A stretch of DNA of 64,000 nucleotides from Dugong dugon (lineage: Eukaryota; Chordata; Mammalia; Sirenia; Dugongidae): NCBI GenBank assembly GCA_030035585.1, contig CM057474.1, forward strand, positions 6,928,001 through 6,992,000. The letters run 5' to 3'. The notes beneath the pieces are model-generated. The model searched no databases, was not told where the DNA came from, and saw nothing but the letters and a program-made list of their open reading frames with translations. A program made the translations under genes and the position numbers. Shown in pieces: positions 24,551-35,915 of this stretch. Every line of letters begins with the position of its first letter. The stretch's first letter is position 1.

Positions 24551-24803
24551 GACTTTACTGAACTTCAGTCTTCTGATGTAAGGCCTACTTACTAGGAAGA
24601 AAACTCATCTCCAATGTATGGATTCATTTATTTAAAAGCAGTAGATATGTGGAAAACTGCTAGTAAAATCCGTAATGTGATATTCTACAATAGTGGCCTG
24701 GAGTGTTTTTTTTTTTTTTTTTTTAAAGTTACCCATCTAAAAATGTTTTGTAGCTGAATTTAAGACACAGCAATTATGCTGGACAAACAACATGTGCACA
24801 AAT
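24551..24803. other. Unclassified DNA with a T20 run
   Basis: A T homopolymer at about 24705-24724 could be a poly(A) tail of an antisense element whose body I cannot identify. Confidence 0.35.
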
Positions 24804-25440
24804 TTTTTTTTCTTTTTATTGTGCTTTAAGTGAAAGTTTACAATTCAAGTTAGTCTTTCATACAAAAATTTATACATACATTATTTTGTGACCTACCTGC
24901 TCTCCCTATACTGTGACAGCACACTCCTCCTTTCCACCCCGATTTCCCATGTCCTTTCAACCAGCTCCTGACCCTCTCTGCCTTCTCATCTCACCTCCAG
25001 ACAGGAGCTGCCCGTTTAGTCTCATGTATCTACTTGAGCTAAGAAGCACAGTCTTCACGAGTATAATTTTATGTCCCATAGTCCAGTCTAATCTTTGACT
25101 GAAGAGTTGGCTTCCGGAATGGTTTTAGTGCTGGGTTGACAGAGAATCTGGGGGCCATGCTTTCTGGGATTCTTGCCTCCAGATGAGAGCTGCTCATTTA
25201 ATCTCATGTATCTACTTGAGCTAAGAAGCACACTCTTTACACGTATCATTTTATGTCCCATAGTCCAGTCTTTGTCTGAAGAGTTGGCCTCGGGAATGGT
25301 TTTAGTTTTGGGTTAACAGAGAGTCCAGGGGCCACATCTTGCAGGGTCCCTCCAGTCTCAATCAAACCATTCAGTCTGGTCTTTTTACTAGAATTTGAGT
25401 TCTGCACCCCACTTCTCTCCTGCTCCGTCAGGGACTCTCT
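24804..25440 (-). mobile_element. L1 3' UTR fragment with an internal duplication
   Basis: Antisense L1 3' end of the same type as 306-679. The head is 'tattgtgctttaagtgaaag' (24816). It is flanked by an imperfect TSD, gtgcacaaat (24794-24803) and gtacacaaat (25441-25450). A block of about 180 bp occurs twice in tandem, 24994-25174 and 25176-25350, both starting 'cctccag' and containing 'tctacttgagctaagaagca'. Confidence 0.85.
24994..25350. repeat. Tandem duplication, period 182 bp
   Basis: Two diverged copies of one 3' UTR block in head-to-tail order. The second copy has 'tttgtctgaagagttggc' where the first has 'taatctttgactgaagagttgg'. The divergence between copies suggests an old duplication. 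Confidence 0.75.
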
Positions 25441-25450
25441 GTACACAAAT

Positions 25451-25764
25451 ATTTTTAAGCAGACATTCATTTCATATTTCTTGCAATTCTATGCTACAAT
25501 TTTCAACACTGCTCTTCCTGATATTACACAAAATGTAGAGGAAATCTATTATGTAAAGACTTCCTTAGGGCCAAAATAAATACTTTCTGATTTACTTAAA
25601 TCTTACTTGTCTAGACTATTCTCTGAAATCAGTGAATACTATAAATCTGCATTATATTAAATTTATTTTAATAGAAATTACAGATTATGTGTTTGTAATA
25701 ATTCCAGTTTAATGAAAATTACAATGTGGTAGCTAAAATGTCTTATGTTGTACATACACCATCT
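25451..25764. other. Unclassified A+T-rich DNA
   Basis: Nothing recognisable. No coding signal. Confidence 0.4.
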
Positions 25765-25765
25765 A

Positions 25766-25978
25766 GAAACCCTAGTGGCATAGTGGTTAAGAGCTATGGC
25801 TGCTAACCAAAAGGTTGGCAGTTCGAATCCACCAGGCACCCCTTGGAAACCCTATGGGGCAGTTCTACTCTGTCCTATAGGGTCACTATGAGTGGGGCAG
25901 TTCTACTCTGTCTATAGGGTCACTGTGAGTTGGAATCAACTCGACTGCAATGGGTTTTTTTTTTTTTTTTTTTTTTTA
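25766..25978 (+). mobile_element. AfroSINE with an internal 38-bp duplication
   Basis: The best-preserved SINE of the window. The A box TGGCATAGTGG is at 25776-25786 and the B box GTTCGAATCC at 25821-25830. The tail 'gagttggaatcaactcgact' leads to a T22 run. The body stretch beginning 'ggggcagttctactctg' is present twice in tandem (25856-25893 and 25894-25930). The A and B boxes fit pol III internal promoters. Transcription is inferred only. Confidence 0.93.
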
Positions 25979-26004
25979 GTTTATACATCGTCTTATAGTT
26001 CTTA

Positions 26005-26125
26005 CAACAATCTGTGAACTAGCATTAGACACTTTTTGCAGTTGAGAACTCTGAAACTTAGTAAGGTTAAGTAATTTACCCAAGGCTACTCAACTAACAA
26101 GTGACAAAACAAGAATATGCATCTA
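26005..26125 (-). repeat. MIR-type ancient SINE
   Basis: Antisense MIR-like 'taaggttaagtaatttaccc' followed by 'aactaacaagtgacaaaac', the usual order of the MIR core and 3' part. Confidence 0.5.
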
Positions 26126-26139
26126 CCTCCTGATCAGTT

Positions 26140-26690
26140 GTAGTGATGTTGTGCAAACATAGCTGCCAAAAATTCCTCCCTTCCTTGTACGCATGTTCTG
26201 CTCCTGCCGCAAAGAGCTGGAATCTATTCTCCCTCCCCTTGGATGGTGGCAGTCCTTGTGATTTGCTTTGACCAATAGAATATGGTGGAAATGATGCTAT
26301 GCTACTTCCAGGTTCAAGCCAAGAGGCCTGGCAGCTTTCATTTTTTCTTTCTTGGGCAACAGCTGCCATGTAAAGAAGCCCAGCTACTTTGCAGGTGAGA
26401 GAGACGTATGGAGAGAAAGAGGGCACAGAGAATAAGAGACTACAAAGGGGTAGAGAGAGAGGTCTAGCCCATCCCTAGCCACCTTATCTGAGGTATCAGA
26501 GATGTGAATGAAGTCAGTGGGGATCCTTCAGCCTAGATGAGCTGCCTCAACCAACACCATGTGGAGTAGTGATGACCTGCCCCTGACAAGATGTGCCAAA
26601 CTGAAAAATCATTAATAAATAGACAGTAGTTGTATTAAGCCCTAAATTGTGGGGAATTTGGTAGGCAACAAGAGATGACCGAAACACCAA
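26140..26690 (+). mobile_element. MLT1-like (ERVL-MaLR) LTR
   Basis: The features are those of MLT1 LTRs: 'aggcctggcagctttcattt', 'agctgcctcaaccaacacca', 'aataaatagacagtagttgt' (polyadenylation region), and the end 'attgtggggaatttggtagg...aacaagagatgac'. The element is diverged. The antisense open frame at 26094-26426 is not a gene. Confidence 0.6.
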
Positions 26691-27852
26691 TATAAATCAC
26701 AACTTCTTTTGCTTGAAAGATCTTTCATTGCATTCGTTATTTATTGCACAACATTTTGCCAAAATCTCTTCATGTTTATTTAACTGAAGAAAATTACTTA
26801 GCATTTTGCAGATGGCAAGAAAAAAGGCATGTTTCAAAAGTGATCAAGAAAAACTTTGAAGACTAGAATCCTTAGTTCCAATTATATTTTTCTGCTACTA
26901 AAATTCCCCTCATTGACATTATTACAGTTTAAACACCCACAGTCACTGTTAAAAGGTTTCTGAACACAACTACGTTTAGGTAACATAACCACTAAGAGCG
27001 GCCTCTTATTTGACTCCATATTCTCAATGACACTGTTCCCATTTAGTGAAATCTACATTGTGCTCAGTCGCGTGTTTAATATTTTATATACCTCAGTCAT
27101 GTACTTAATGAAACTATTTAGAAGGTTTAAAATATATTTACAATCTAAGATGGGTATCAAATATTCGATAAAGTTAATATATCACTGAAAAATATATAGC
27201 TGTCCTCTTATATCAATTAGTAAATTGTCTTTTCATCAATCTCTCTTATAATTTTATTATTTTTATTATTATTATTTTTTAATTTATTTTATTATTTTAT
27301 TTATTTATTTATTTATTATTTATTATTAATATTTATTATTATTTTATTATTAATTTTCCCTTTCTATAAATAATCTGTACACAATTTTAATTCTGTCTTA
27401 TAGATCACAGACATTTATAATTATTTTTCAACAAAAATGGTAATTTAAAAAAATAGTTAAAATACCAAACATTTCACGACGGACAGTAAATGAACGTTAG
27501 TTTTCTTTCTTAAGCTGACATAACTTTGAAACACGAATGAAAAATCTGAAACAACCCAAAAATCCATAATTGTGCAAATTGTTAAATAAATTATGATATA
27601 TCTGTAAGATGAAGTATTATGAAAATATTTAAAACATTGCCCAAGCTATATTGAAAAGTGTAAAATTATACTGTAAAACAATATGTAATAAAATTTCACA
27701 TTATTAAAAAAGTATTTATACATATATTTATACATAAAAATGTACAATTCTAAATTTTGTACTTCAATAATATTTGGAAATTCTATAATAAATGTTGTTA
27801 CTTCATAAGCAGGAAAGATCTCTAAAAATGTAAGGATAAAAGAATATAGATG
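26691..27852. other. A+T-rich DNA
   Basis: No gene or nameable interspersed repeat. It contains the low-complexity tract at 27247-27354. The 27646-27912 (-) open frame has no recognisable feature. Confidence 0.4.
27247..27354. repeat. (TTATT)n/(TTTA)n low-complexity tract
   Basis: About 110 bp made only of T and A in interleaved TTTA and TTATT units. Confidence 0.85.
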
Positions 27853-28190
27853 ATGGAACCAGAAGGAGCTGTGTTCAAACCCTGACTTTCCACCACTATC
27901 ACCAGCTGCCATTGAGCCAATTCCAACTCATGGAGACCACATGTGCGTCAGAGTAGAACTGTGCCACGCAGAGTTTTCAATGGCTAATTTTTCTGAGTTA
28001 AATTACCAAGGCCTTTCCTCCGAGGGCCTCAGGGTAGACGTGAATCTCTAACATTTAGGTTAGCAGCTGAGCATGTTGTTAACTCTGTAGAATTTCAGGC
28101 AATAACCTATCAGCATCTGTTTCTTCATCTGTAAAATGGGAAGAGCAATATCTACCTGAAAGGATTGTAATAGAAGTCAGCAAAGAGCAG
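27853..28190 (+). repeat. MIR split by an AfroSINE
   Basis: The left MIR part (agctgtgttcaaaccctgac) is at ~27866-27911. The right part (gtttcttcatctgtaaaatgg ... gaaaggattgtaatag) is at 28095-28190. The two parts are in MIR order and strand once the SINE at 27912-28090 is removed. Confidence 0.55.
27912..28090 (-). mobile_element. AfroSINE, long type
   Basis: Antisense: the tail 'gagccaattccaactcatgg', the body 'cagagttttcaatggctaat' and the head region 'ggttagcagctgagcatg'. It belongs to the same type as 905-1112 and 51600-51803. Confidence 0.75.
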
Positions 28191-28204
28191 TATAGAAATA
28201 TATA

Positions 28205-28375
28205 TTTAAAAAAAAAAAAAAAGGAACGTTGCCATCGAGTCCATTCCAACTCACGGAGACCCTATAGGACGGAGTAGAACTGCCCGTAAGGTTTCCAAGA
28301 AGCGGCTGATGGATTCGAACTGCCAACCTTTTGGTTAGCAGCCAAGCTCTTAACTACCACCCCACCAGGACTCCA
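28205..28375 (-). mobile_element. AfroSINE
   Basis: Antisense short type. It has an A tail (T/A side 28209-28222), the tail motif 'gagtccattccaactcacgg', and 'gattcgaactgccaac' (B-box area). The flanks (aaatatatattt and aatataaatatat) look like an imperfect TSD in A+T-rich DNA. Confidence 0.85.
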
Positions 28376-29460
28376 ATATAAATATATGTAACATACAAAT
28401 TATATACTCTGTGAATGACAGTTACTCTAATTATTATAAGTTAGATCCCAGGTCAAGCCCTGGATGTACAGACTCCAATCCACAGCACTGCACTGCTTTA
28501 TCAGAGGTGTGGTTTTCGGGTTGTTTTCTGCTGAGTCCATGTTTCCACAGGCGTGCTTTAGCTGCTTCCCAAAGGTTGAATCAAATTTCAGGAAAAAAAA
28601 TTCAGTAAAAACATATTTTATTTCATTTTTAACTGTAGTGCATAAGCTTGTGGCTCAAATAAATGAAAGCAATGTTCAGGGGCACCTACTCAGTGCATGT
28701 CTCCCTCAATTACATGTTGAATAATGGTCAATAACAAATAAAAGCGGAGATGCCATATATCAGTTGCTTTTACTACTGAGTGTAAGAGTTTTTGTTTGAG
28801 TTATATACTTAATAAGTGTTACTTTCTTTCACTGAGGTAAAACAATTACCTGTAAAACTAAGAAATAGTTGATTATTAACAGAAAACTTTAAAGGACAAT
28901 TTCATACATGTGTGACAAGATTGCTCAGGTTTAGGATAAACCAAAAGGGGATTATTACCAATGGTAAGTGTCTCACATAGACCAAACTAGTGAAGAGATA
29001 TAAAAGGAAAGCAATGTTCTCAAAATACTCACCTATGGTCATAGAAAGACAGAAAATAAAACAAAATAAAACAAAAGGGTTATGCTAACTATTAACTTTG
29101 GGGATTCATATTTTATAATTTAAGTACAGGGTGGATTTCACGCAGTAAAAGTTTGCAAAGTAGTTCTATAGCACAGGCCAAATTCTAATGTTACATTGAA
29201 GGAATCTAAAATGCAAGTAAAAATATGTCTCTTAGCATTTTTATTACAAAAAGAATTGTAATTTACATAATTATAATCAACAAACAAAATTTGAATCTCA
29301 AAATGAAAATAAACTCTTTTGCAAAACAGGTTAATTTATATTTGAAGGAAAAAAACATGCAGTACTGGAAAAGCATATACTAAACACAATATTATTAACA
29401 TAAGTATCATTGTATTTGACAAATTTTACTTGCATTTTTCTATACACTATAATTAGAAAA
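28376..29460. other. Unclassified A+T-rich DNA
   Basis: No recognisable gene or repeat. Open frames at 28411-28608 and 28464-28724 overlap in different frames and show no domain. Confidence 0.4.
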
Positions 29461-29470
29461 GATTTTGACT

Positions 29471-29815
29471 TTTTTTTTATTGTACTTCAGGTGAAGGTTT
29501 ACAGAACAAATAGTTTTCTCAGGAAACAGAAGTACACATATTATTTTAAGACATTTTTTAACAATCCCAAGACATGTCAACCCTCTACCTTTTTTTTTTT
29601 TTTTGGTGAAAATATGCATAGCCAAAGATATACCATTTCAAAAATTTCTACATGCACAGTTCAGTGACATTGACTGAGCTATGCTCTTCCAATTGTGCGG
29701 CTATTCTCACTCTAGATGAAGATGTACAAAACAAAATAGTTTCTCATTAAACAGTTAGTACACGTTGCCCTATGACAATGGTTAACAAACTCACAACACA
29801 TCAACACTATCCTTA
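29471..29815 (-). repeat. Two-module L1 3' terminus
   Basis: In element order (right to left), a first module (29706-29815) is followed by an older-type L1 end (29605-29705, minus strand ending 'gcatattttcacc' plus A run). A second module (29471-29590) follows. The two modules share 'gttaacca(t/a)tgtcat'-type sequence and the '…ccttca(t/c)ct' ending. Confidence 0.7.
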
Positions 29816-30561
29816 CTCAACCTGGGTTCCCTATCACCAGCTTTCCTGTCCCCTTCTGCCTTCTAGTCCTTGTCCCTGGAATGCTGTGCCTCATTAGTCC
29901 CATTTGGTTTTATGGGGCTGTCCACTCCCTGGCTGAACGGTGAACCTCGGAAGTGACTTCACCACTGAGCTAAAAGGGTGTCTGGGGGCCATACTCTCGG
30001 GGTTTCGCCAGTCGCCTTTAAGCCAGTAATTCTGGTCTTTATTTGTGAGTTAGAATTCTGTTCTACATCCTTCTCCAGCTCTGTCCAGAACCCTCTGTTG
30101 TGATCCTGGTCAGAGCAGTCAGAGGTGGTAGCCAGGCACCATCTAGCTGTACTGGACTCAGTCCGGTGGAGGCCTTGGTAGCTGTGGTCCATTAGTCCTT
30201 CAGACTAATCTTTCCCTTGTATCTTGTTCTCTTCACACTCAGTTGCTCCTGAAAATATGAGACCAGTGGAGTATCTTAGATGGCTGTTCACAGGCTTTTA
30301 AGAGCCCAGACACCACTCACCAAGGTAGAATGTAGAACATTGCCTTTATAAACTGGGTTATGCCAGTTGAGCTAGATGTTCCCTGAGACCATGGTCCCCA
30401 CAACCCTCCACCCAGCAACTCAGTCTCTTAGGAAGTTTGGATTTGTCTATGGAGCTTCCATGACCTTTCCTTGTACAAGTTGTGCTGGTTTCCCCTGTAC
30501 TGTGTACTGCCTCACCCTTCACCCAAGATACCACTTATCTGTTGCCTATTTAGTATTTCCG

Positions 30562-30583
30562 CCCCCCCCACCCGTCCCAGCCC
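30562..30583 (-). other. G-quadruplex-type tract, L1 3' UTR
   Basis: On the minus strand: GGGCTGGGACGGGTGGGGGG. Four G3 tracts have loops of one to two bases, making this the strongest such motif of the window. It lies at the position corresponding to 62991-63011 in the sense L1. Confidence 0.6.
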
Positions 30584-30635
30584 TGGTAACCAACAAAGAT
30601 TGTTACATTTTGTGTGTGAACTTTTTCATGGGTTT

Positions 30636-33600
30636 TTACAATAGAGGTCTCATACAATATTTGTCCTTTTGTGATTGACTTATTTCACTTAGCATATTGT
30701 CCTCCAGTTTCATTCATGTTATGAGATGCTTCATAGATTCATAGTTGTTCTTTCTTGTTGCACAGTACTCCATTGTGTGTATGTACCATAGTTTGTTTAT
30801 CCATTCATCTGTTGATGGGCATCTAGGTTGTTTCCATCATTTTGCTATTGTGAACAATGCTGCCATGAACATAGGTGTGCATATGTCTATTCGAGTGACG
30901 ACTCTTATTTCTCTAGGATATATTCCTAGGACTGGGATTTCTGGATCCAATGGTAAGTCTATTTCTAGCTTTCTGAGGTAGCACCATATCATTTTCCAAA
31001 ATGGTTGTATCATTTTGCATTCCCACCAGCAGTGCATAAGAGTTCCAACCTCCCCGCAGCCCCTCCAACATTTGTTATATCCAGTGTTTTTGATTTGTGC
31101 CAGTAATGCTGGGGTGAGATGGTATCTCATTGTGGTTTTAATTTGCATTTCTCTAATGGCTAGTGATCGCGAGCATTTCCTCATGTGTCTGTTGGTCCCT
31201 TGAATGTCTTCTTTGGTGAAGTGTCTGTTCATTTCCTTTGCCCAGTTTTTAATAGGATTATTTGTCTTTTTGTTGTAGAGGTGTTAGATTTTCTTGTAGC
31301 TTATGGAGATTAGACATTTGTCTGACTTGTGCTGTCCATAAATTTTTTCTCAGTCTGTAGTTTCTTTTTATACTCCTCTGGTGAAGTCTTTTAAGAGCAT
31401 AGGTGTTTGATTTTTAGAAGATCCCAGTTATCTACCTTATCTTCTGGGGTTTGTGTGTTGATGGTTACAGTTTGTATCTTGTTAATGCTGTGTATTAAGG
31501 CCTGTAGCATTGGTCCTATTTTTTCTTCTATGAACTTTATAGGTTTTGGCTTTATATTTAGGTCTTTGATCCATTTTGAATTATTTTTTGTATACAGCGT
31601 GAGGTATGGGTCCTGTTTCTTTTTTTGCAGATGGATATCCAGTTTTGCCAGCACCATTTGTTAAAAAGACTGTCTTTTCCCCATTTGATGGATTTTGGGC
31701 CCTTGTGAAGATCAGGTGACGGTAGGTGGATGGATTTACATCTGGGTTCTCTATACTGTTCCATTGGTCAAAGTATCTATTGTTGTACCAATACCAGCCT
31801 GTTTTGACTACGGTAGTTGTATAGTAGGTTCCGAGATCAGGTAGTGTGAGTCCTCCAACTTTATTCTTCTTCTTCAGTAGTGCTTTCCTTATTCGGGGCT
31901 TCTTCCCTTTCCAAATAAAGTTAATGATTAGTTTTTCCACCTTTTTGAAGAATGTGGTTGGTATTTGGATTGGGATTGTGTTGTATTTGTAAATTCCTTT
32001 GGGTAGAATTGTCATTTTCACAATGTTGAGTCTACCTATCCATGAGCATGGTATGTTTTTCCATTTATGTAGATCCCTTTGGGTTTCTTGCAGTAACGTT
32101 TCATAGTTTTCTTTGCATAGGTCTTTTACATCCCTGATTAGATTTAGTCCTAAGTATTTTATCTTTTTAGGGGCTATTATAAATAGTATTGTTTTCCTGA
32201 TTTCCTTTTCATCATTCTCTTTATTGGTGTATAGGACTCCAATGGATTTTTGTATGTTTATCTTGTATCCTGCAACTCTGCTGAATCTTTCTATTAGTTC
32301 CAGTAGATTTCTCATAGAGTCTTTAGGGTTTTCTAGGTATAGTATCATATCATCCACAAACAGGGACAGTTTAACGTCTTCATTACCAATTTGGATGCCC
32401 TTTATTTCTTTTTCTTGCCTTATACCTCTAGCTAGAACTTCCAGCACAATGTTAAATAAGAGTGGTGATAAAGGGCATCATTGTCTTGTTCCTGTTTTCA
32501 AGGGGAATGTTTTCAGCCTCTCTCCATTAAGAATAATGTTGGCCGTTGGTTTTGCATAGATGCCCCTTACTATGTAGCGAAATTTCCCTTCTATACCTAT
32601 TTTATTGAGAGTTTTTTTTTATCAGGAATGGGTGTTGGACTTTGTTGAATGCCTTTTCTGTGTCAATTGAGATGATCATGTGATTCTTTTCTTTCCTTTT
32701 ATTTATGTGATGGATTATGTTGATTGATTTTCTAATGTTGAACCATCCTTGCATACTTGGTATGAATTGTACTTGGTCGTGGTGTGTTATTTTTTTGATA
32801 TGATGTTGAATTCTATTGGCTAGAATTTTGTTAAGAATTTTTTCATCTATATTCATGAGAGATATTGGTCTGTAATTTTCTTTTTTTGTGGCGTCTTTGC
32901 CTGATTTTGGTATCAGGTTTATGCTGGTTTCATAGAATGAATTTGGAAGTGTTGCTTCCTCTTCTATGATCTGAAATAGCTTGAGTAGTAATGATACAAG
33001 CTCTTCTGTGAGTGTTTGTTAGAATTCTCCAGTGAAGCGATCTGGGCCAGGGCTTTTTTGTTGTTATTGTTGGGAAATTTGTTATTACCTTTTCAATATC
33101 TTCTCTTGTTATGGTTCTGTTCAGATTTTCAACATCACTTTGTTGTAGTTTGAGTAGGTAGTGCGATTCTAGAAATTTATCCATTTCCTCTAGGTTTTCA
33201 AATTTGTTGCAGTATAGTTTTTCATAACATTCTATTACGATCTTTTTTATTTCATTTGGGTCTGTTGTAATGTCACCCATTTCATTTCTTATTTGGGTTA
33301 TTTGTTTCCTCTCCTGTTTTTCTTTTGTCAGTCTGGCCAGTAGTTTGTTGATTTTATTGATTCTTTCAAAGAACCAACGTTTGGTTTTGTTGACCTTTCT
33401 ATTGTTTTTCTGTTCCCTATTTCATTTATTTCTGCTCTGATCGTTATTATTTCCTTTCTTCTGGTGGCTGTGGGCTTGTTTTGCTGTTCTGTTTCTTTGT
33501 TTGAGTTGTGTGGTTAATGTTTTGATTTTGTCCCTTTCTTCTTTTTTGAGGTGTGCATCTATTGCTATAAATTGTCCTCTGAGGACTGCCTTTGCTGTGT

Positions 33601-34464
33601 CCCAAAGGTTTTGGTATGATGTGTTTTCATTCTCTTTGATTCTAGGAATTTTTTGATTCCATCTCTGATTTCTTCTCTTACCTAGTGATGTGTAAGCATG
33701 GTATTATTCAGTTTCCATGTAATTGATTTTTTTTCCTTACTCTTTCTATCGTTAATTTCTACCTTGATGGCATTGTGGTCAGAGAAGATACTTTGAATTA
33801 TCTCAAAGTTTTGGATCATGCTGAGGATTGGTCTGTGGCCTAAGATGTGGTCTATTCTGGAGAACGTCTCATGTGCATTGAAAAAGAATGTGTACTTTGC
33901 AGCGGTTGGATGGAGTGTTCTATATATGTCTGTGAGGTCAAGTTGGCTGATTGTGCCCTTTAGGACTTCTATATCTTTGCTGAGTTTCTTCTTAGTTGTT
34001 CTGTCCTTTACTGAGAGTGGTGTGTTGAAGTCCCCTACTATTACTGTGGAACTGTCAATTTCTCTTTTCAGTGTTGTTAGAGTTTGTTTTATGTATTTTG
34101 GAGCCCTGTCATTGGATGCATAGATGTTTATTACGGTTATATCTTCATGATGGATCACCCCCTTAATCATTATATAGTTTCCTTTTTTGTCTTTTATGGT
34201 AGATTTTGTTTTATAGTCTATTTTATCTGAGATTAGTATTGCCACTCATGCTCTTTTTTGGTAGTTGTTAGCTTGATATATTTTTTTCCAACCTTTGACT
34301 TTTAATAAATTCACATCTTTGTTTCTAAGGTGTGTCTCTTGTAGACAGCATATTGATGGATCCTGTTTTCTTATCCATTCTGTCACTCTCCATCTCTTTA
34401 TGGGTGCATTGAGTCCATTTACATTCAGTGTAATTACTCATAGATGTGAGTTTGTTGCTGTCAT
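30636..34464 (-). pseudogene. L1 ORF2 (endonuclease-RT), broken
   Basis: ATG is the complement of 34462-34464 and the stop TAA the complement of 30636-30638, a span equal to a normal ~1275-codon ORF2. The endonuclease part (33682-34245 and upstream) keeps GDFNTPLS and RIDHILGH. The first in-frame stop is TAG at codon 261 (complement of 33682-33684), the same codon as in the sense L1 at 59893. RT follows in pieces (32930-33280, 32602-32856, 31581-32447) with FVDD at the catalytic box (complement of 32349-32360). The C-terminal cysteine motif is at 30837-31232. Frameshifts separate these pieces. Confidence 0.9.
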
Positions 34465-34554
34465 TTTGTAGTGCTTTTTTTTGTGGTGCTGACATTTTCT
34501 TTGTTCTTTTTACTCTCCTGTGCTGAGTTACTTTTGTTTGTAGATTTTTTTTTT

Positions 34555-34704
34555 TCATTTCTTTTGTTTTCGCCGAGACATTATGCTTTTCCTCTTTTTT
34601 TTATGTTTGTTAACTTTCTTTGTGGTTACCATAAATTTTACCCTTATCTTTCTAAGTTTGAAGAAGTTTATCATTACATGGTATCTCCTTATCTTCCTCT
34701 CCAT
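34555..34704 (-). other. Small basic open frame in the L1 ORF1-ORF2 spacer (49 codons)
   Basis: It starts ATGGAGAGGAAG and encodes a lysine/arginine-rich peptide containing FKLRKIRVKFMVTTKKVN. The sense L1 has an open frame from the same ATG (58858-59049, 63 codons) with about 26 of the first 34 residues identical. Nearly all nucleotide differences change the residue, so purifying selection is not indicated. A purine-rich spacer can be open by chance. Confidence 0.4.
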
Positions 34705-34868
34705 TAGAAGGTTCTATACCTACACCGTTTATTGCCTCTTTTATTGTTCTGGTATTGTTGTCATTTACTGATTAACTGCTCTGATTCCCCGTTCTATTTC
34801 TTTTGGTTTTGGATAGTCCTTGAGAGTTCATTTCCTAGATTGGTATCTGGCTGGTACGATCCTGCATC

Positions 34869-35915
34869 CTAGATTCTGCCTGTGAGCTGAAGCTGTTTGT
34901 TCTCAGATCGAAGAACTCCCTTTAATAATTACTGTAAGTTTGGATTGGCTTTTACATATTCCCTTATTTTCTGGTTATCTGGAAATGTCTTAATTTCACC
35001 ATCATATTTGAATGAGAGTTTTGCAGGATATATTATTCCTGGCTGGCAATTTTTTTTTCTTTCAAGGTTTTAAATATGTCATCCCATTGCCTTCTTGCCT
35101 GCATGGTTTCTGCCAAATAATCTGAGCTTAGGCTTATTGTTTCTCCTTTTTATGTGACTTCTTGTTTTTCATGAGCTGCTCTCAGGATTCTTTGTTTGTC
35201 TTTGGTTTTGACGAGTGTGATTTTGATATGCCTTGGTGATTTTCTTTTGGGGTCTGTCGTATATGAGGTTCTTTGAGCTTCTTGGGTGGCCAGCTTTTTA
35301 TCTTTCATAATATTGGGGAAGTTTTCTGTCAGCAGTTCGTCAATGATCCTCTCTGTGTTTTCTGTTTTCTCCCCATTCTGGAACTCCAATCACTCATAAA
35401 TTTTTGCTTTTGATTGTATCCCACATAACTCTCAGGGTCTCTTCATTTTTCTTTGTTCTTCTTCTGGGTTTTCCTCAGACAGAGTTGTATCCAAGTGTTT
35501 GTCTTCAACTTCACTGATCCTGTCTTCCACCATTTCATATCTGCTTCTCACCCCTTCTATGACACCATCCATTTCTGAAATCTTGTTATTTATCTTTTGG
35601 ATTTCTAATTGTTGTTTCTGTGTAGTTTCTAGTTGTGAATTTATTTTGGCATTTTGTTCATGCATTATTTGCCTGAATTCTTCCAATTTTTGTCTGTATT
35701 TTCCATGAATTTGTCTATTTTTTCCTTGTTTTTGTCTGATTTTGCTTCAACTATTAGAGAATTCTGAGTATTAGAGATTTTAATTCCTTATCAGTTAGTT
35801 CTAGTGCCTTCTCCTCGACTGGAAAGTCATCTGGTGTTTTATTTTGGACACCTAGTGGAACCATCCTGTCCTGTTTTTGTAAATGTTTTGATATTGTCTG
35901 CTGTCTTTGGAGCAT
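34869..35915 (-). pseudogene. L1 ORF1 (RNA-binding protein), broken
   Basis: The start (complement of 35913-35915) and stop (complement of 34869-34871) match the sense copy, a span of ~349 codons. Open pieces at 35432-35686 and 35150-35389 carry the heptad-rich coiled coil (INSQLETTQKQQLEIQKINN) and the RRM/C-terminal part (ENTERIIDELLTENFPNIMK, then ILRAAHEKQEVT). ORF1p normally trimerises and packages L1 RNA. Several frameshifts prevent this here. Confidence 0.85.

Noticed and set aside
26094..26426. 110-codon open frame on the minus strand as a possible exon
   Set aside because: Lies in an MLT1-like LTR; no splice context or recognisable domain.
33818..34123. 101-codon frame, with an almost identical twin at 59454-59759 (minus)
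   Set aside because: Both are the reverse strand of the L1 endonuclease; similarity follows from the L1 itself.
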